Assembly (NCBI RefSeq): GCF_042648445.1
Contig: NZ_JBHRYB010000001.1
Span: 434,001-498,000 of the forward strand
From: Bacterioplanoides pacificum
Lineage (GTDB): Bacteria > Pseudomonadota > Gammaproteobacteria > Pseudomonadales > Oceanobacteraceae
Direction of reading: 5' to 3'
DNA: 64,000 nucleotides
Below, one piece after another: positions 1-9,099 of the stretch; position 1 is the first letter of the stretch; each line of letters begins with the position of its first letter. The notes under the pieces are model-generated. The model was not told the DNA's origin. It did not search any database and was given only the letters and a program-made list of their open reading frames with translations. A program made the translations under genes and the position numbers.

Positions 1-1404
1 GCCCGTTATTTTGCTTACGGTATGAACACCGGACGGCCCGGGTATTTTTTTGCAGCTCCTGTAATGCAGCAGGGAGATGTCGTAGGCGTTGCGGTGGTTA
101 AATTAGCGTTAACTCAGGCATTTAGGCAGTTAGAAGGTCACAAGGCCGGTTTTTTAATTGTTGGTTATGACGGCGTTATTATTGCGGCCAGCGATGCTGA
201 ATGGCGTCGTCGTACGCTATATCCGATGCCGGACCGCCAGCGCCACGTATTAATTCAGGCCCAGCGTTACGGTATTACCAGCCTGAGTGCAGTGGGAAAT
301 AACCAACCGGCTACGGCGTTTGAAGGTGCCTATATTTATCTGAATAAACGGGGCCTGACACAGCGTTATCTGGTGCGTCGTGCTGTGGTCAGAGAAGCCG
401 GCTGGCATGTGATGGCGGTGTCACCGTTATCCAAACTGTATCAGCAGATTCTGTTGTTTTGTTTTTATTACACCCTCTTTATCGGGGTGTTGCTGCTGCT
501 GTGGATGTATTGGCGCAAACGTGCCGAGGTCCAGAAACATGTTGAAGGGATGAATCAGGAACTGGAACGCCGGGTGACGGAACTCACCGCAGAACTGGTG
601 CAATCCAATGATGAATTACAGGAGCTGGTAGATCATTACCGCCGCAGCCAGCGTGAGTTACAGGAAACCCAGGGGCAGCTGATTCAGGCAGCCAAACTGG
701 CCGTGTTAGGGGAGATGTCGGCGGGTATTAATCACGAGCTTAATCAGCCGTTACTGGCGTTACAGACCTATGTTGAAAACAGCCAGCGGCTGATGACTAA
801 AGGAAAAACTGAGCTGGTGGACAATAACCTGGCGCAGATGCATCAGATTCTCCAGACCATGCAGGGCATCGTGTCACGCCTGAAAGTATTTTCCCGGCGC
901 ACACCGCCGGAACCGCGTATGACGGACTGGCAGGAAATTATCAACGGGGTGATGCTGATTATGAACCCGTTGCTGAAAAAGTCGGCGATCCGTGTCGATA
1001 TTGACCCGGGTCCTGCCGGTTTGCAGGTGTACGCCGAGCCGGTACAGATTCAGCAGGTACTGGTGAATCTGTTAACCAATGCCGCAGAAGCCATGCAGGG
1101 ACAGTCGCAGGCGAATATCCGGATCCGGGTGACCACTGAAGCAGGGTTGGCGCATATCCGGGTGCGGGATTCTGGCCCTGGGATTGCTGCTGATTTACGG
1201 GAAAAGATATTTGAGCCTTTTTATACCACCAAAAGCAGTGGCTTAGGTATTGGCCTGGCGTTATCCCGGCGTATTGTCGAAACGCTTGGCGGGTCTCTGC
1301 TGCTGGAAGAGGCGCCGGAAGAAGAAAGTGAGCCGGATAGCGCGGCAAAAACGGTCTTTGTATTAACCCTGCCCACGGCAGAACAGCGGAGAGAAAACGG
1401 ATGA
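1..1404 (+). CDS. dctB: DctB-like sensor histidine kinase, 5' end cut by window
   Basis: Sensor kinase of the DctBD two-component system, which senses C4-dicarboxylates in the periplasm and phosphorylates DctD. The frame is open to base 1, so the gene starts upstream; the first ATG at 22 lies inside the periplasmic PAS-like domain, whose family-typical GRPGYFFAAP stretch is visible. A membrane segment (about bases 445-520) is followed by a coiled coil rich in Glu/Gln. The HisKA phosphoacceptor His lies in GINHELNQPL (about base 730), and the ATPase part shows an N box (VNLLTNAAEAM) and a G box (GLGIGLALS). The last codon overlaps dctD as ATGA, indicating translational coupling. The kinase class is certain; the Dct assignment rests on the sensor domain and on the DctD-like partner. 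Confidence 0.9.
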   Translation, partial: ARYFAYGMNTGRPGYFFAAPVMQQGDVVGVAVVKLALTQAFRQLEGHKAGFLIVGYDGVIIAASDAEWRRRTLYPMPDRQRHVLIQAQRYGITSLSAVGNNQPATAFEGAYIYLNKRGLTQRYLVRRAVVREAGWHVMAVSPLSKLYQQILLFCFYYTLFIGVLLLLWMYWRKRAEVQKHVEGMNQELERRVTELTAELVQSNDELQELVDHYRRSQRELQETQGQLIQAAKLAVLGEMSAGINHELNQPLLALQTYVENSQRLMTKGKTELVDNNLAQMHQILQTMQGIVSRLKVFSRRTPPEPRMTDWQEIINGVMLIMNPLLKKSAIRVDIDPGPAGLQVYAEPVQIQQVLVNLLTNAAEAMQGQSQANIRIRVTTEAGLAHIRVRDSGPGIAADLREKIFEPFYTTKSSGLGIGLALSRRIVETLGGSLLLEEAPEEESEPDSAAKTVFVLTLPTAEQRRENG

Positions 1405-2759
1405 CACAGGTTCTTATTGTTGATGACGAAGATGTTGTCCGCCACTCGCTGAGCCAGACGCTGGAGATTGAAGAAATCACCGCACTGACCGCCTGTCATG
1501 GGCGCGAGGCTTTGCAGACTATTCAGCCGGACTGGCCGGGTGTGGTCGTGACCGATATTAATATGCCGGAGATGGATGGCATTGAATTATTAACCGCGAT
1601 CAAACACATCGACAGCGATTTGCCGGTCATTATGCTCACCGGTCATGGTGATATTTCGCTGGCCGTTGAGTCGATGCGATTGGGAGCTTACGACTTCCTG
1701 GAAAAACCATTTTCTACCGAACAGTTGCTGGAAACCATCCGGCGTGCCCGGGAGAAACGATTATTAACACTGGAAAATCGCCAGCTGCGGCGTGAAGTTC
1801 AGGCACAGAGTCACCCGGGGCCACGGATTATCGGTAATCACGCGGATATGAAACAGCTGCGTGATACGCTGGATCATATTAAAGATACGCCGGCGGACAT
1901 TCTGATTCAGGGGGATACCGGTTGTGGTAAAGAGCTGGTGGCCCGCTATTTACATGCTCACAGTAACCGCAGTGATAAAGCGTTTGTGGCGATTAATTGT
2001 GGCGCCATTCCTGAGTCTCTGATCGAAAGTGAATTATTCGGCCATGAAGCAGGCGCTTTTACCGGTGCCGGAAAAAAACGGGTCGGTAAGTTTGAACATG
2101 CGGATGGCGGCATTCTGTTTCTCGACGAGATAGAAAGTATGCCAATGGCGTTGCAGATAAAAATGTTGCGCGTACTGGAGGAACGTAAAGTTGAACCTTT
2201 AGGGGGGAATCAGCAAATCCCGCTGAATATCCGCATCATTGCCGCGACCAAAAAAGACCTGAAGCAACTCAGTGATAACGGCGAGTTTCGCCTTGATCTG
2301 TATTATCGCCTGAATGTGGTGCAGGTTCACATTCCGGCATTGCGTAACCGGCGTGAGGATATTCCGCTGCTGTTTGAACATTTCGTCTGGCTGGCTGCTA
2401 ATCGTTATGGTTCAGAAGTACCTCCATTGACTGCCTCTCAGCGTCAGCAGTTGCTCAGCCATGACTGGCCCGGCAATGTCCGCGAACTGAGGAATCTGGC
2501 GGAATGTACCGTGCTGCTTGGCAGTGAGCGGGCATTTGCCGGGTTACATCAGGATGCCTCCGGTGGTAACGCCATTACTCTGGCAGAGCAGGTCAGCCGC
2601 TATGAAGAAATGTTGATTCGTGAAGTATTAACCCGGCACCAGGGGCGGCTGAAAGAAGCTCAGCAGGAGATGGGACTGGGGCGTAAGACGTTATACGAAA
2701 AGATGAAAAAATACGGTATTGATAAACAGGTATTTAAAAACCCCGGTGTTGCGGAGTAA
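1401..2759 (+). CDS. dctD: DctD-like sigma-54-dependent response regulator
   Basis: Activates sigma-54 promoters of C4-dicarboxylate transport genes when phosphorylated by DctB. The 452 residues show a receiver domain (D8-D9 acidic pocket, phosphoacceptor D52 in TDINMPEMDG, T80, K102), an AAA+ domain with Walker A GDTGCGKE (171-178) and the sigma-54 contact motif GAFTGA (218-223), and a C-terminal Fis-type helix-turn-helix ending in RKTLYEKMKKYGI. The length is normal for the family. The start overlaps the dctB stop by 4 bp. No dct transporter gene lies in the window, so its target is elsewhere, probably upstream. Confidence 0.92.
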   Translation: MTQVLIVDDEDVVRHSLSQTLEIEEITALTACHGREALQTIQPDWPGVVVTDINMPEMDGIELLTAIKHIDSDLPVIMLTGHGDISLAVESMRLGAYDFLEKPFSTEQLLETIRRAREKRLLTLENRQLRREVQAQSHPGPRIIGNHADMKQLRDTLDHIKDTPADILIQGDTGCGKELVARYLHAHSNRSDKAFVAINCGAIPESLIESELFGHEAGAFTGAGKKRVGKFEHADGGILFLDEIESMPMALQIKMLRVLEERKVEPLGGNQQIPLNIRIIAATKKDLKQLSDNGEFRLDLYYRLNVVQVHIPALRNRREDIPLLFEHFVWLAANRYGSEVPPLTASQRQQLLSHDWPGNVRELRNLAECTVLLGSERAFAGLHQDASGGNAITLAEQVSRYEEMLIREVLTRHQGRLKEAQQEMGLGRKTLYEKMKKYGIDKQVFKNPGVAE

Positions 2760-2832
2760 TCGCGGCTGGTTATCCATTATCGTTTGCTGCCGGTGCGGTC
2801 AGTACCGTCGGTACGCTGGGTATTCTGTTGCT

Positions 2833-2859
2833 AAAGCCAGGGCAGTCCCTGGCTTTTTT
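2833..2859 (+). terminator. Intrinsic terminator after dctBD
   Basis: A perfect 10-bp stem (2833-2842 with 2847-2856) closes a CAGT loop, and the T tract runs to 2859. It lies about 75 bp after dctD and before the convergent fbp stop. The A tract on the 5' side means it may also serve fbp on the other strand. Confidence 0.85.
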
Positions 2860-2884
2860 ATTTATACACGTCTGGTTGTCAGGC

Positions 2885-3853
2885 TCAGGCGTGGTATTTT
2901 TCGGCGGTTGCGACTTCGTCAGCAGAGCCCATCACGACCGATACCCGCTGATGAATACCTTCCGGCTGAACCGACATAATATTTTCAAATGCGGTTGAAG
3001 CTTTACCACCGGCCTGTTCAACCAGCATGCTCATCGGGTTGCCTTCGTACATTAACCGCAGCTTGCCTGGTTTGCTTGGATCGCGGTTGTCGTAAGGGTA
3101 CATAAAGATGCCGCCACGGGTCAGGATGCGGTGAATCTCGGCCACCATGGAAGCAATCCAGCGCATGTTGTAGCGCTTGCCTAATGGTCCTTCTTCGCCC
3201 TGTAATAAGTCGCCGACGTAGTTCTGCATTTGTGGCAGCCAGAAACGCTGGTTCGACATATTGATGGCGAATTCCTGAGTCTGAGCCGGGATCTGAATAT
3301 TTTCACGTTGCAGGAAAAATTCACCGTCACGTGGGTCCAGAGTAAAGGAAAACACTCCTTTGCCCACGGTTAATACCAGCAGAGTCGATGGGCCGTACAG
3401 CACATAACCGGCGGCCACCTGCTCGGTACCGGCCTGCAGGTAAGCTTGTTGGCTGGCGGCATCGCTGCCAGGTGCGGCTTTCAGGATAGAGAAGATGGTG
3501 CCAACGGTGACGTTTACGTCGATGTTGGAAGAACCGTCGAGTGGGTCGAACAGTACCAGGTAATCACCGTTGGCATTACAGGCCACTGGTTCGTCTTCTT
3601 CCTCACTGGCGATGCCTTTAACGGCATCGATGTTCGCCAGCGTGTCTTTGATCAGGTCGTTGGAAATAACATCCAGTTTTTTCTGGCATTCGCCCTGAAC
3701 GTTTTCCTGTTCGGCGCTGCCGAGAATACCGGCCAGAGATCCCAGATGCAGCTGATGAGTGATGTCCTTACAGGCCACCATCAAGCCGTCGATGATATCG
3801 GTAACGGCTTCATTGTCGCAGTGGTGGTCCAGAAAAGTCCTCAGGCGTTGCAT
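2885..3853 (-). CDS. fbp: Fructose-1,6-bisphosphatase, class I
   Basis: Hydrolyses fructose-1,6-bisphosphate to fructose-6-phosphate, the committed step of gluconeogenesis, in the cytoplasm. The 322-residue protein carries the class I metal-binding signature: a Glu-rich SEEEDEP stretch, DPLDGSSNID for Mg and phosphate, and YPYDNRDPSKPGKLRLMYE near the C terminus. The length is normal. ATG at 3853 has a GAGG element about 10 nt upstream. It is divergent from mpl, with about 200 bp between them. A possible minus-strand -10 (TATGAT) lies at 3899-3904. Gluconeogenic Fbp fits a marine bacterium growing on organic acids (DctBD and Oad are also present). Confidence 0.96.
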   Translation of the reverse strand: MQRLRTFLDHHCDNEAVTDIIDGLMVACKDITHQLHLGSLAGILGSAEQENVQGECQKKLDVISNDLIKDTLANIDAVKGIASEEEDEPVACNANGDYLVLFDPLDGSSNIDVNVTVGTIFSILKAAPGSDAASQQAYLQAGTEQVAAGYVLYGPSTLLVLTVGKGVFSFTLDPRDGEFFLQRENIQIPAQTQEFAINMSNQRFWLPQMQNYVGDLLQGEEGPLGKRYNMRWIASMVAEIHRILTRGGIFMYPYDNRDPSKPGKLRLMYEGNPMSMLVEQAGGKASTAFENIMSVQPEGIHQRVSVVMGSADEVATAEKYHA

Positions 3854-3979
3854 AGGGGATTATCCTCACGATCTTTAGCAGAATACAAAATTGCGCGCAT
3901 CATACCGGAAATCGCTCAGGAATTCGCCGCCATTTGCGTCAAACCCTGTGTCGGGCACACGAAAGTCATCTTTCAGCGC

Positions 3980-4008
3980 TTGGGCGCAGACAAAGATGTC
4001 AGTACACT
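3980..4008 (+). promoter_or_regulatory. Predicted sigma-70 promoter for mpl-ubiX
   Basis: TTGGGC (3980-3985), a 17-nt spacer and TACACT (4003-4008) lie about 50 nt upstream of the mpl ATG. It is the best-spaced pair in the fbp-mpl gap. This is sequence inference only. Confidence 0.45.
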
Positions 4009-4060
4009 AGCGCCTGATTCAGCATTACCACATACGTACCAGTACAGGGTTATCAGTACC

Positions 4061-5500
4061 ATGCGCCTTCATATTCTCGGCATCTGCGGCACCTTTATGG
4101 GTTCTCTGGCACAACTGGCAAAAGCTCAGGGGCACGAAGTTTCCGGATCGGATGCCGGTGTTTATCCGCCGATGAGTGATCAGTTGCAGGCGGCTGGCAT
4201 CGAACTTACCGAAGGCTTTGATCCGCAGGGCATTCCTGCCGATGTTGATCTGGTGATCATTGGTAATGCCATGGCACGTGGCAATGCGTCGGTGGAGTAT
4301 GTGCTGGAACGGGGAATTGCGTATATGTCCGGGCCACAATGGCTGGGACAATACGTGTTGCGTGGCAAATGGGTGGCGGCGGTATCCGGTACCCATGGCA
4401 AAACCACTACCGCCAGCATGTTAGCCTGGATTCTTGAATACGCGCACCGGACCCAGAAGCTGGGCGATGGTGCACCTGGCTTTCTGATTGGTGGCGTGCC
4501 ACAGAATTTTGACGTGTCTGCACGACTCCCTCATAACTCGCCGTTTTTTGTTATTGAAGCCGACGAATACGACACCGCCTTTTTTGATAAACGTTCCAAA
4601 TTTGTCCATTACCAGCCGCGTACGCTGATTCTGAATAATCTGGAATTTGATCACGCCGATATTTTCCCGGATCTGGCGGCCATTGAACGCCAGTTCCATC
4701 ATCTGATCCGTACCGTGCCAGCCAATGGTTTGTTGGTGTTGCCGGCCGGTGAAGAGGCGCTGGAGCGGGTACTGGAACAGGGTTGCTGGACACCGGTACA
4801 GCGTTTTGCCCGCGCTGCTGACGGCTTGACAGAAGCGCCATCGGCAGCGCCTGAGTGTGACTGGCAGTGGCGGCTGGATGCTGCGGATGCATCGCGTTTC
4901 AGCCTGCTGGCAGATGGCATCGAGGCGACGGTAAGCTGGCAACTGAGCGGCCTGCATAATGTTTCCAATGCCATTGCTGCGATGATTGCTGCCCGTCATA
5001 TGGGTGTCACCCCGGATATCGCCGCCGCCGCTCTGGGTGAGTTTGTATCGGTGAAACGACGGATGGAAAAGGTCGGTGACGTTGCGGGTATCCAGTTGTT
5101 TGATGACTTTGCTCACCACCCGACGGCAATTGCCACGACGCTGGCAGGTGCCCGGGCGCGGTTGCTGGCTGAGGGTGGGCAAGGGCGCATTCTGGCGGTA
5201 CTGGAGCCACGCTCCAATACCATGAAGCTGGGAGTGCATAAACATGAGCTGGCGCAGTCGGTTGCGGCAGCGGATATGGCATTCTGGTTCCAGCCTGGCA
5301 ATATCGACTGGTCACTGGCTGAGGTGGTGGCTCAGTGTGAGGTTGGCGCCAGCAGTTATGATCAGCTTGACGCCTTACGTGCCGCCGTTATTGCAGAGGC
5401 ACAACCCGGTGATCGTATTGTGGTGATGTCGAACGGCAGTTTTGCGGGGTTACCCCGTTTATTGCTGCAGGACCTTGAGCAGGAGTTTGCCGATGTCTGA
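4061..5500 (+). CDS. mpl: UDP-N-acetylmuramate:murein tripeptide ligase Mpl
   Basis: Recycles peptidoglycan by joining the released tripeptide L-Ala-gamma-D-Glu-meso-DAP to UDP-MurNAc in the cytoplasm. The 479 residues have the Mur-ligase order: an N-terminal Rossmann domain (MRLHILGICGTFMGSL), an ATP P-loop GTHGKTTT (110-117), a central domain with EADEYDTAFFDKR, and a C-terminal domain with FDDFAHHPTA. The same frame is open far upstream, but that part is the antisense of fbp; ATG 4061 gives the family-typical N terminus right after the predicted promoter. It overlaps ubiX by 8 bp, as expected for one transcript. Confidence 0.95.
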   Translation: MRLHILGICGTFMGSLAQLAKAQGHEVSGSDAGVYPPMSDQLQAAGIELTEGFDPQGIPADVDLVIIGNAMARGNASVEYVLERGIAYMSGPQWLGQYVLRGKWVAAVSGTHGKTTTASMLAWILEYAHRTQKLGDGAPGFLIGGVPQNFDVSARLPHNSPFFVIEADEYDTAFFDKRSKFVHYQPRTLILNNLEFDHADIFPDLAAIERQFHHLIRTVPANGLLVLPAGEEALERVLEQGCWTPVQRFARAADGLTEAPSAAPECDWQWRLDAADASRFSLLADGIEATVSWQLSGLHNVSNAIAAMIAARHMGVTPDIAAAALGEFVSVKRRMEKVGDVAGIQLFDDFAHHPTAIATTLAGARARLLAEGGQGRILAVLEPRSNTMKLGVHKHELAQSVAAADMAFWFQPGNIDWSLAEVVAQCEVGASSYDQLDALRAAVIAEAQPGDRIVVMSNGSFAGLPRLLLQDLEQEFADV

Positions 5501-6116
5501 ACGCATTTGTGTGGCCATTACCGGCGCATCCGGTTCGTTGTACGCCCTGCGTCTGATCGAGGTGCTGGTTAAGGGCGGCAAGGCTGTCGATGTGATTGTT
5601 TCGAAAGCGGCACAGCTGGTGTTTGCCACCGAAATTAATCTGGCATTGCCGGCCAAACCCCAGGCTCAGGCTCAGTTTCTGGCGCAACATTTTAATGTCG
5701 ACGGCGAGTTAATCCGTGCCTTTGGCCGCGAAGACTGGCTGGCGCCCTGGGCGTCAGGTTCCGGTCAGCCGGGTCCGGTGGTGATTTGTCCGTGCAGTAC
5801 CGGCACGTTATCAGCGGTTGCCTGTGGTGCCAGTAATAATCTGATTGAGCGCGCCGCAGATGTAGCGCTGAAGGAGCGGCGTAAGCTGATTCTGGTTCCG
5901 CGCGAGACGCCGTATTCGGAAATTCATCTGCAGAATATGTTAACCCTGACACGGCTGGGCGCAGTGATTTTACCGGCGTCGCCGGGCTTTTATCACCAGC
6001 CACAAAATATCGAAGCATTAATCGACTTCGTGGTGGCAAGAATTTTAAATCAACTGAATATTTCCCAGCAGCTGATGCCTGCCTGGGGGAAAGACCATGA
6101 GGAACAACATGACTGA
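5493..6116 (+). CDS. ubiX: Flavin prenyltransferase UbiX
   Basis: Makes prenylated FMN, the cofactor of the UbiD decarboxylase in ubiquinone synthesis. The 207-residue flavoprotein starts with the FMN-binding GASGSLYALRL motif and contains CPCSTGTLSAVACGASNNLI and the late PRETPYSEIHLQNML segment typical of UbiX. ATG 5493 is chosen because an AGGAG box sits at 5481-5485 and the N terminus then matches the family. The gene begins inside the last codons of mpl and ends inside the next small gene, so three genes are tightly packed. The mpl-ubiX pairing is common in gammaproteobacteria. Confidence 0.95.
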   Translation: MSERICVAITGASGSLYALRLIEVLVKGGKAVDVIVSKAAQLVFATEINLALPAKPQAQAQFLAQHFNVDGELIRAFGREDWLAPWASGSGQPGPVVICPCSTGTLSAVACGASNNLIERAADVALKERRKLILVPRETPYSEIHLQNMLTLTRLGAVILPASPGFYHQPQNIEALIDFVVARILNQLNISQQLMPAWGKDHEEQHD

Positions 6117-6501
6117 ACAACACAATGTCGACGTACAGCAACCCGATCTGGTGAAATGGGTTGGACTGGGATTTATGATCGGCCTGGTGGTGGCAGTGAT
6201 TACGCTGGAAATGTACGGCTACATCAAACATCCGAGTGAAACCGATAAAGCCACCATTGATGAGTTCCGGTTGTTGTCGCTGCAAACCGACGCCGACGTT
6301 AAGGTGTCTGAAAAATCGTCCGGTAAAGAAGCGTTCTGCGCCAACGATTATCTGCTGGTACGGCCCACCAACGGTAATGCAGTGGCCGGTATTCTGGTGG
6401 ATAAAAAAAACCGGCCAATTCAGTGCCGTTACGGTTTTGCTAAAACCGAGGCAGAAGAAAATTATCTGAAAAAACAAGCGGAACCCAGTGCCGCAAAATA
6501 A
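6109..6501 (+). CDS. Small single-pass membrane protein, unknown function
   Basis: A protein of 130 residues that I do not recognise. After a polar N terminus one hydrophobic segment (about residues 14-35, VGLGFMIGLVVAVITLEMYG) should anchor it in the inner membrane; the rest is a polar domain of about 95 residues with two Cys (CANDYLLVRP and QCRYGF) that could face the periplasm. The start is ambiguous: ATG 6109 has GAGG 6 nt upstream, while ATG 6097 would add four residues. It overlaps the ubiX stop and is followed directly by the calcium-repeat gene, so it is probably co-transcribed with mpl-ubiX. Confidence 0.75.
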   Translation: MTEQHNVDVQQPDLVKWVGLGFMIGLVVAVITLEMYGYIKHPSETDKATIDEFRLLSLQTDADVKVSEKSSGKEAFCANDYLLVRPTNGNAVAGILVDKKNRPIQCRYGFAKTEAEENYLKKQAEPSAAK

Positions 6502-6537
6502 TTGCGGCCAATAATAACAACGACAAAAAGAATTCTC

Positions 6538-9051
6538 ATGCCTGCTGTTTATACCCGTTTTTTACCTTTGTCTGCGCCGCACCGCCGATTGTGCGGTGCT
6601 GTGTTCAGTGGCGTGTTGCTGCTGGCGCTGCCAGCTCTGCCTGTGCAGGCCGACATTAAGGATCTTGATGGCGATGGTATCGCCGACCACCTGGACACTG
6701 ATCGCGACGGCGACGGTTTGTCGAATTTCCTGGAAAAAGCCGCAGGCACCAATCCGGATGTGGCAGACCAGCGCGACAGCGATAACGATGGTGTTCCGGA
6801 TTCACTGGATAACGACATCGACAACGATGGGGTGGCGAACCGGCGCGATGATTTTCCGCTGGATGCCGGCGAGTGGCTGGATACCGACGGTGATGGTGTG
6901 GGTGATAATCAGGACCAGGATCTTGATGGTGACGGCATTCGTAACGACCTGGAGCAACAGCTGGATTACGATCCGGCGGATAGCAGTGAAACACCGGTCG
7001 ACAGTGATGGCGATGGCTGGCCGGATCTGCTCGATGACGATATGGATAACGATGGTTATCTGAATCGTGATGATGTGTTCCCGCTGGATGATACGGAGTG
7101 GTCGGATCTGGATGGCGATGGCCTGGGGGATAACGAAGATCCGGACTGGGACAACGATGGTATCGAGAATCACCGTGAAGAAGCGCTGGGCACTGATCCG
7201 AAAGACGCGGCATCGGTACCGGCGGATCTGGATGGCGACGGCTTGCCGGATGAACTGGACGATGACCGGGACGGTGATGGTGTACCCGATGAGGCTGATC
7301 TGTATCCCGACGATGGCCATGACTGGGCCGATACCGATGGTGATGGCATTCCGGATAACCGCGATGTTGATGCCGACGGCGATGGTGTTCCGAACGTGTT
7401 CGAATTACACATGGGCACAGACCCGCTGAAAGCCGACAGTCAGCCCCAGGACAGTGATGGCGACTCGATGCCGGATGCCTTTGACAGTGACCGGGATGGT
7501 GACGGTTTTGACAATGCCGTCGATGTGTTTCCGGATGATGCGGCCGAGTGGCTGGATACCGATAACGACGGCCTGGGGGATAACGCCGATGATGACCGTG
7601 ATGGTGATGGTTTCCGTAATGAGGTGGAAATTCAGGCCGGCAGCGATGATCGTGATGCCCTGAGTGTACCGGCGGATCTGGACCAGGATGGTATTGCCGA
7701 TGTGGTCGATGAGGATATTGACGGTGATGGTGTCGTGAACGTGCAGGATGTTTTCCCGCGTGACGGTAGTGAATGGCTGGATTTTGACGGCGACGGTGTG
7801 GGCGACAATGCCGACCCTGATGGTGATAACGACGGGATCAATAATCACTATGAAATGCGGCTGGGTTTTAACCCGCTGAATGCCAACAGTGTGCCGGCGG
7901 ATCTGGATGGTGACGGTATTCCGGATGCTCTGGATAGCGACCTGGATGGCGATACCATCGGTAATGCGATGGACCAGTTTCCGCGCGATGGCCGTGAGTG
8001 GCACGACCTTGATAACGACGGCATTGGTGACAACAGTGATCCGGACCGGGATGGTGACGGCATCATTAATGACTACGAGCTGCGTGCCGGAACGGACCCG
8101 GCGGATGCCCGCTCCGTTCCGGCCGATCTGGATGGTGACCGTATTCCTGACCTGATCGATGACGACATCGACGGTGATGGTTATCTGAATGCCGATGATG
8201 CTTTTGTACATGATGCCAGTGAGTGGCATGACCTGGATCAGGACGGTATCGGCGATAACAGTGATCTGGATATCGATGGCGACCGCATCAGTAATGTGCA
8301 CGAAACCCGGCTGGGGTTTGACCCGCTGGATGCCACCTCCACGCCGCCGGACCTGGACCAGGATGATATCCCGGATGCCTTAGATGCCGATCTGGATGGC
8401 GATGGCGTGGCAAACAACAAAGATGCCTTCCCACGGGATGTCAGTGAGTGGGCCGATCTGGATGCTGATGGTGTCGGCGATAACAGCGATGACGATATTG
8501 ACGGCGATGGCATCAGCAACCGTTATGAAACCCAGCTTGGTACTGATCCACGGAATGCGGCTTCCGTCCCGCCTGACCTCGATGGCGACGGTATTCCGGA
8601 TGCGCTGGATAATGACCGTGACGGTGATGGCCATATCAATTCGCAGGATGTATTCCCTGATGATGGCCGGGAATGGGCTGACCTGGACGGTGATGGCATT
8701 GGCGATAATGGTGATGACGACCGCGATGGTGATGGTTACAGCAACCAGGTCGAGCGTGCTGAAGGTACCGATGAATGGTCAATCCGCAGTTTTCCGGATC
8801 ATCAGCCACCGGTGGTGGAGCAACTGAAGTGGCGTGAAGAGGACCGTTTGGTCGCCAGCGCCATGGCGTTTGATGATGGGATGGGGATTGCCGCCGTATG
8901 GCTGCAGGGGGACGCTGGCCAGCGCTGTGACGGCCAGCTGGTATATGGCAGCCATATCCGGGTGTATTGTCCGGCGCGTGATAACAGCAAACACTGGACG
9001 CTGGTGGTGGAAGATCAGGCCGGTAACCGGGCTGAGGTGCCGCTTCCCTGA
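6538..9051 (+). CDS. Secreted thrombospondin type 3-like calcium-repeat protein
   Basis: A predicted secreted or surface protein of 837 residues. A signal peptide (GAVFSGVLLLALPALPVQA) is followed by a half unit and nine full repeats of exactly 75 codons, packed with DxDGDGxxD calcium loops as in thrombospondin type 3 repeats. About 85 residues at the C terminus differ: they have two Cys, a beta-rich look and end in EDQAGNRAEVPLP, resembling a small Ig-like domain. The frame is open from a TTG at 6502, but ATG 6538 gives a proper signal peptide. The Asp content is extreme, so the protein is very acidic and probably needs Ca2+ to fold. Its role (adhesion, matrix) cannot be told from sequence. 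Confidence 0.9.
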   Translation: MPAVYTRFLPLSAPHRRLCGAVFSGVLLLALPALPVQADIKDLDGDGIADHLDTDRDGDGLSNFLEKAAGTNPDVADQRDSDNDGVPDSLDNDIDNDGVANRRDDFPLDAGEWLDTDGDGVGDNQDQDLDGDGIRNDLEQQLDYDPADSSETPVDSDGDGWPDLLDDDMDNDGYLNRDDVFPLDDTEWSDLDGDGLGDNEDPDWDNDGIENHREEALGTDPKDAASVPADLDGDGLPDELDDDRDGDGVPDEADLYPDDGHDWADTDGDGIPDNRDVDADGDGVPNVFELHMGTDPLKADSQPQDSDGDSMPDAFDSDRDGDGFDNAVDVFPDDAAEWLDTDNDGLGDNADDDRDGDGFRNEVEIQAGSDDRDALSVPADLDQDGIADVVDEDIDGDGVVNVQDVFPRDGSEWLDFDGDGVGDNADPDGDNDGINNHYEMRLGFNPLNANSVPADLDGDGIPDALDSDLDGDTIGNAMDQFPRDGREWHDLDNDGIGDNSDPDRDGDGIINDYELRAGTDPADARSVPADLDGDRIPDLIDDDIDGDGYLNADDAFVHDASEWHDLDQDGIGDNSDLDIDGDRISNVHETRLGFDPLDATSTPPDLDQDDIPDALDADLDGDGVANNKDAFPRDVSEWADLDADGVGDNSDDDIDGDGISNRYETQLGTDPRNAASVPPDLDGDGIPDALDNDRDGDGHINSQDVFPDDGREWADLDGDGIGDNGDDDRDGDGYSNQVERAEGTDEWSIRSFPDHQPPVVEQLKWREEDRLVASAMAFDDGMGIAAVWLQGDAGQRCDGQLVYGSHIRVYCPARDNSKHWTLVVEDQAGNRAEVPLP
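6769..8793 (+). repeat. Nine tandem in-frame repeats of exactly 225 bp
   Basis: Units start at 6769, 6994, 7219, 7444, 7669, 7894, 8119, 8344 and 8569, each exactly 225 bp after the last. A half unit (6655-6768) precedes them and aligns with the second half of a unit. Each unit has two calcium-loop halves: the first ends in FPxDxxEW and the second in an ExxxGTDP-like turn, joined by a SVPADLDGDG linker. The DNA has diverged between copies, yet no indel breaks the phase. Confidence 0.95.
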
Positions 9052-9075
9052 GGCGTGGCCTTGCTGAGCAAGCAG

Positions 9076-9099
9076 CCGGACTGACGGTTATCAGTCCGG
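9076..9099. other. Perfect inverted repeat between convergent genes
   Basis: A 9-bp perfect stem (9076-9084 with 9091-9099) and a 6-nt loop lie between the repeat-protein gene and the convergent HD-GYP gene, overlapping the latter's stop codon. Neither side has a T tract, so it may be a weak or factor-assisted terminator, or a 3'-end stabiliser. Confidence 0.5.

Noticed and set aside
4421..5245. 274-codon minus-strand frame inside mpl
   Set aside because: Shadow of mpl codon bias; no domain or start signal.
7405..8301. Long antisense frame (about 298 codons) across the calcium-repeat gene, with others like it on both strands
   Set aside because: It is a by-product of the repetitive GAT/GAC/GGT codons; the translation is a low-complexity Ile/Val/Thr repeat with no ribosome site.
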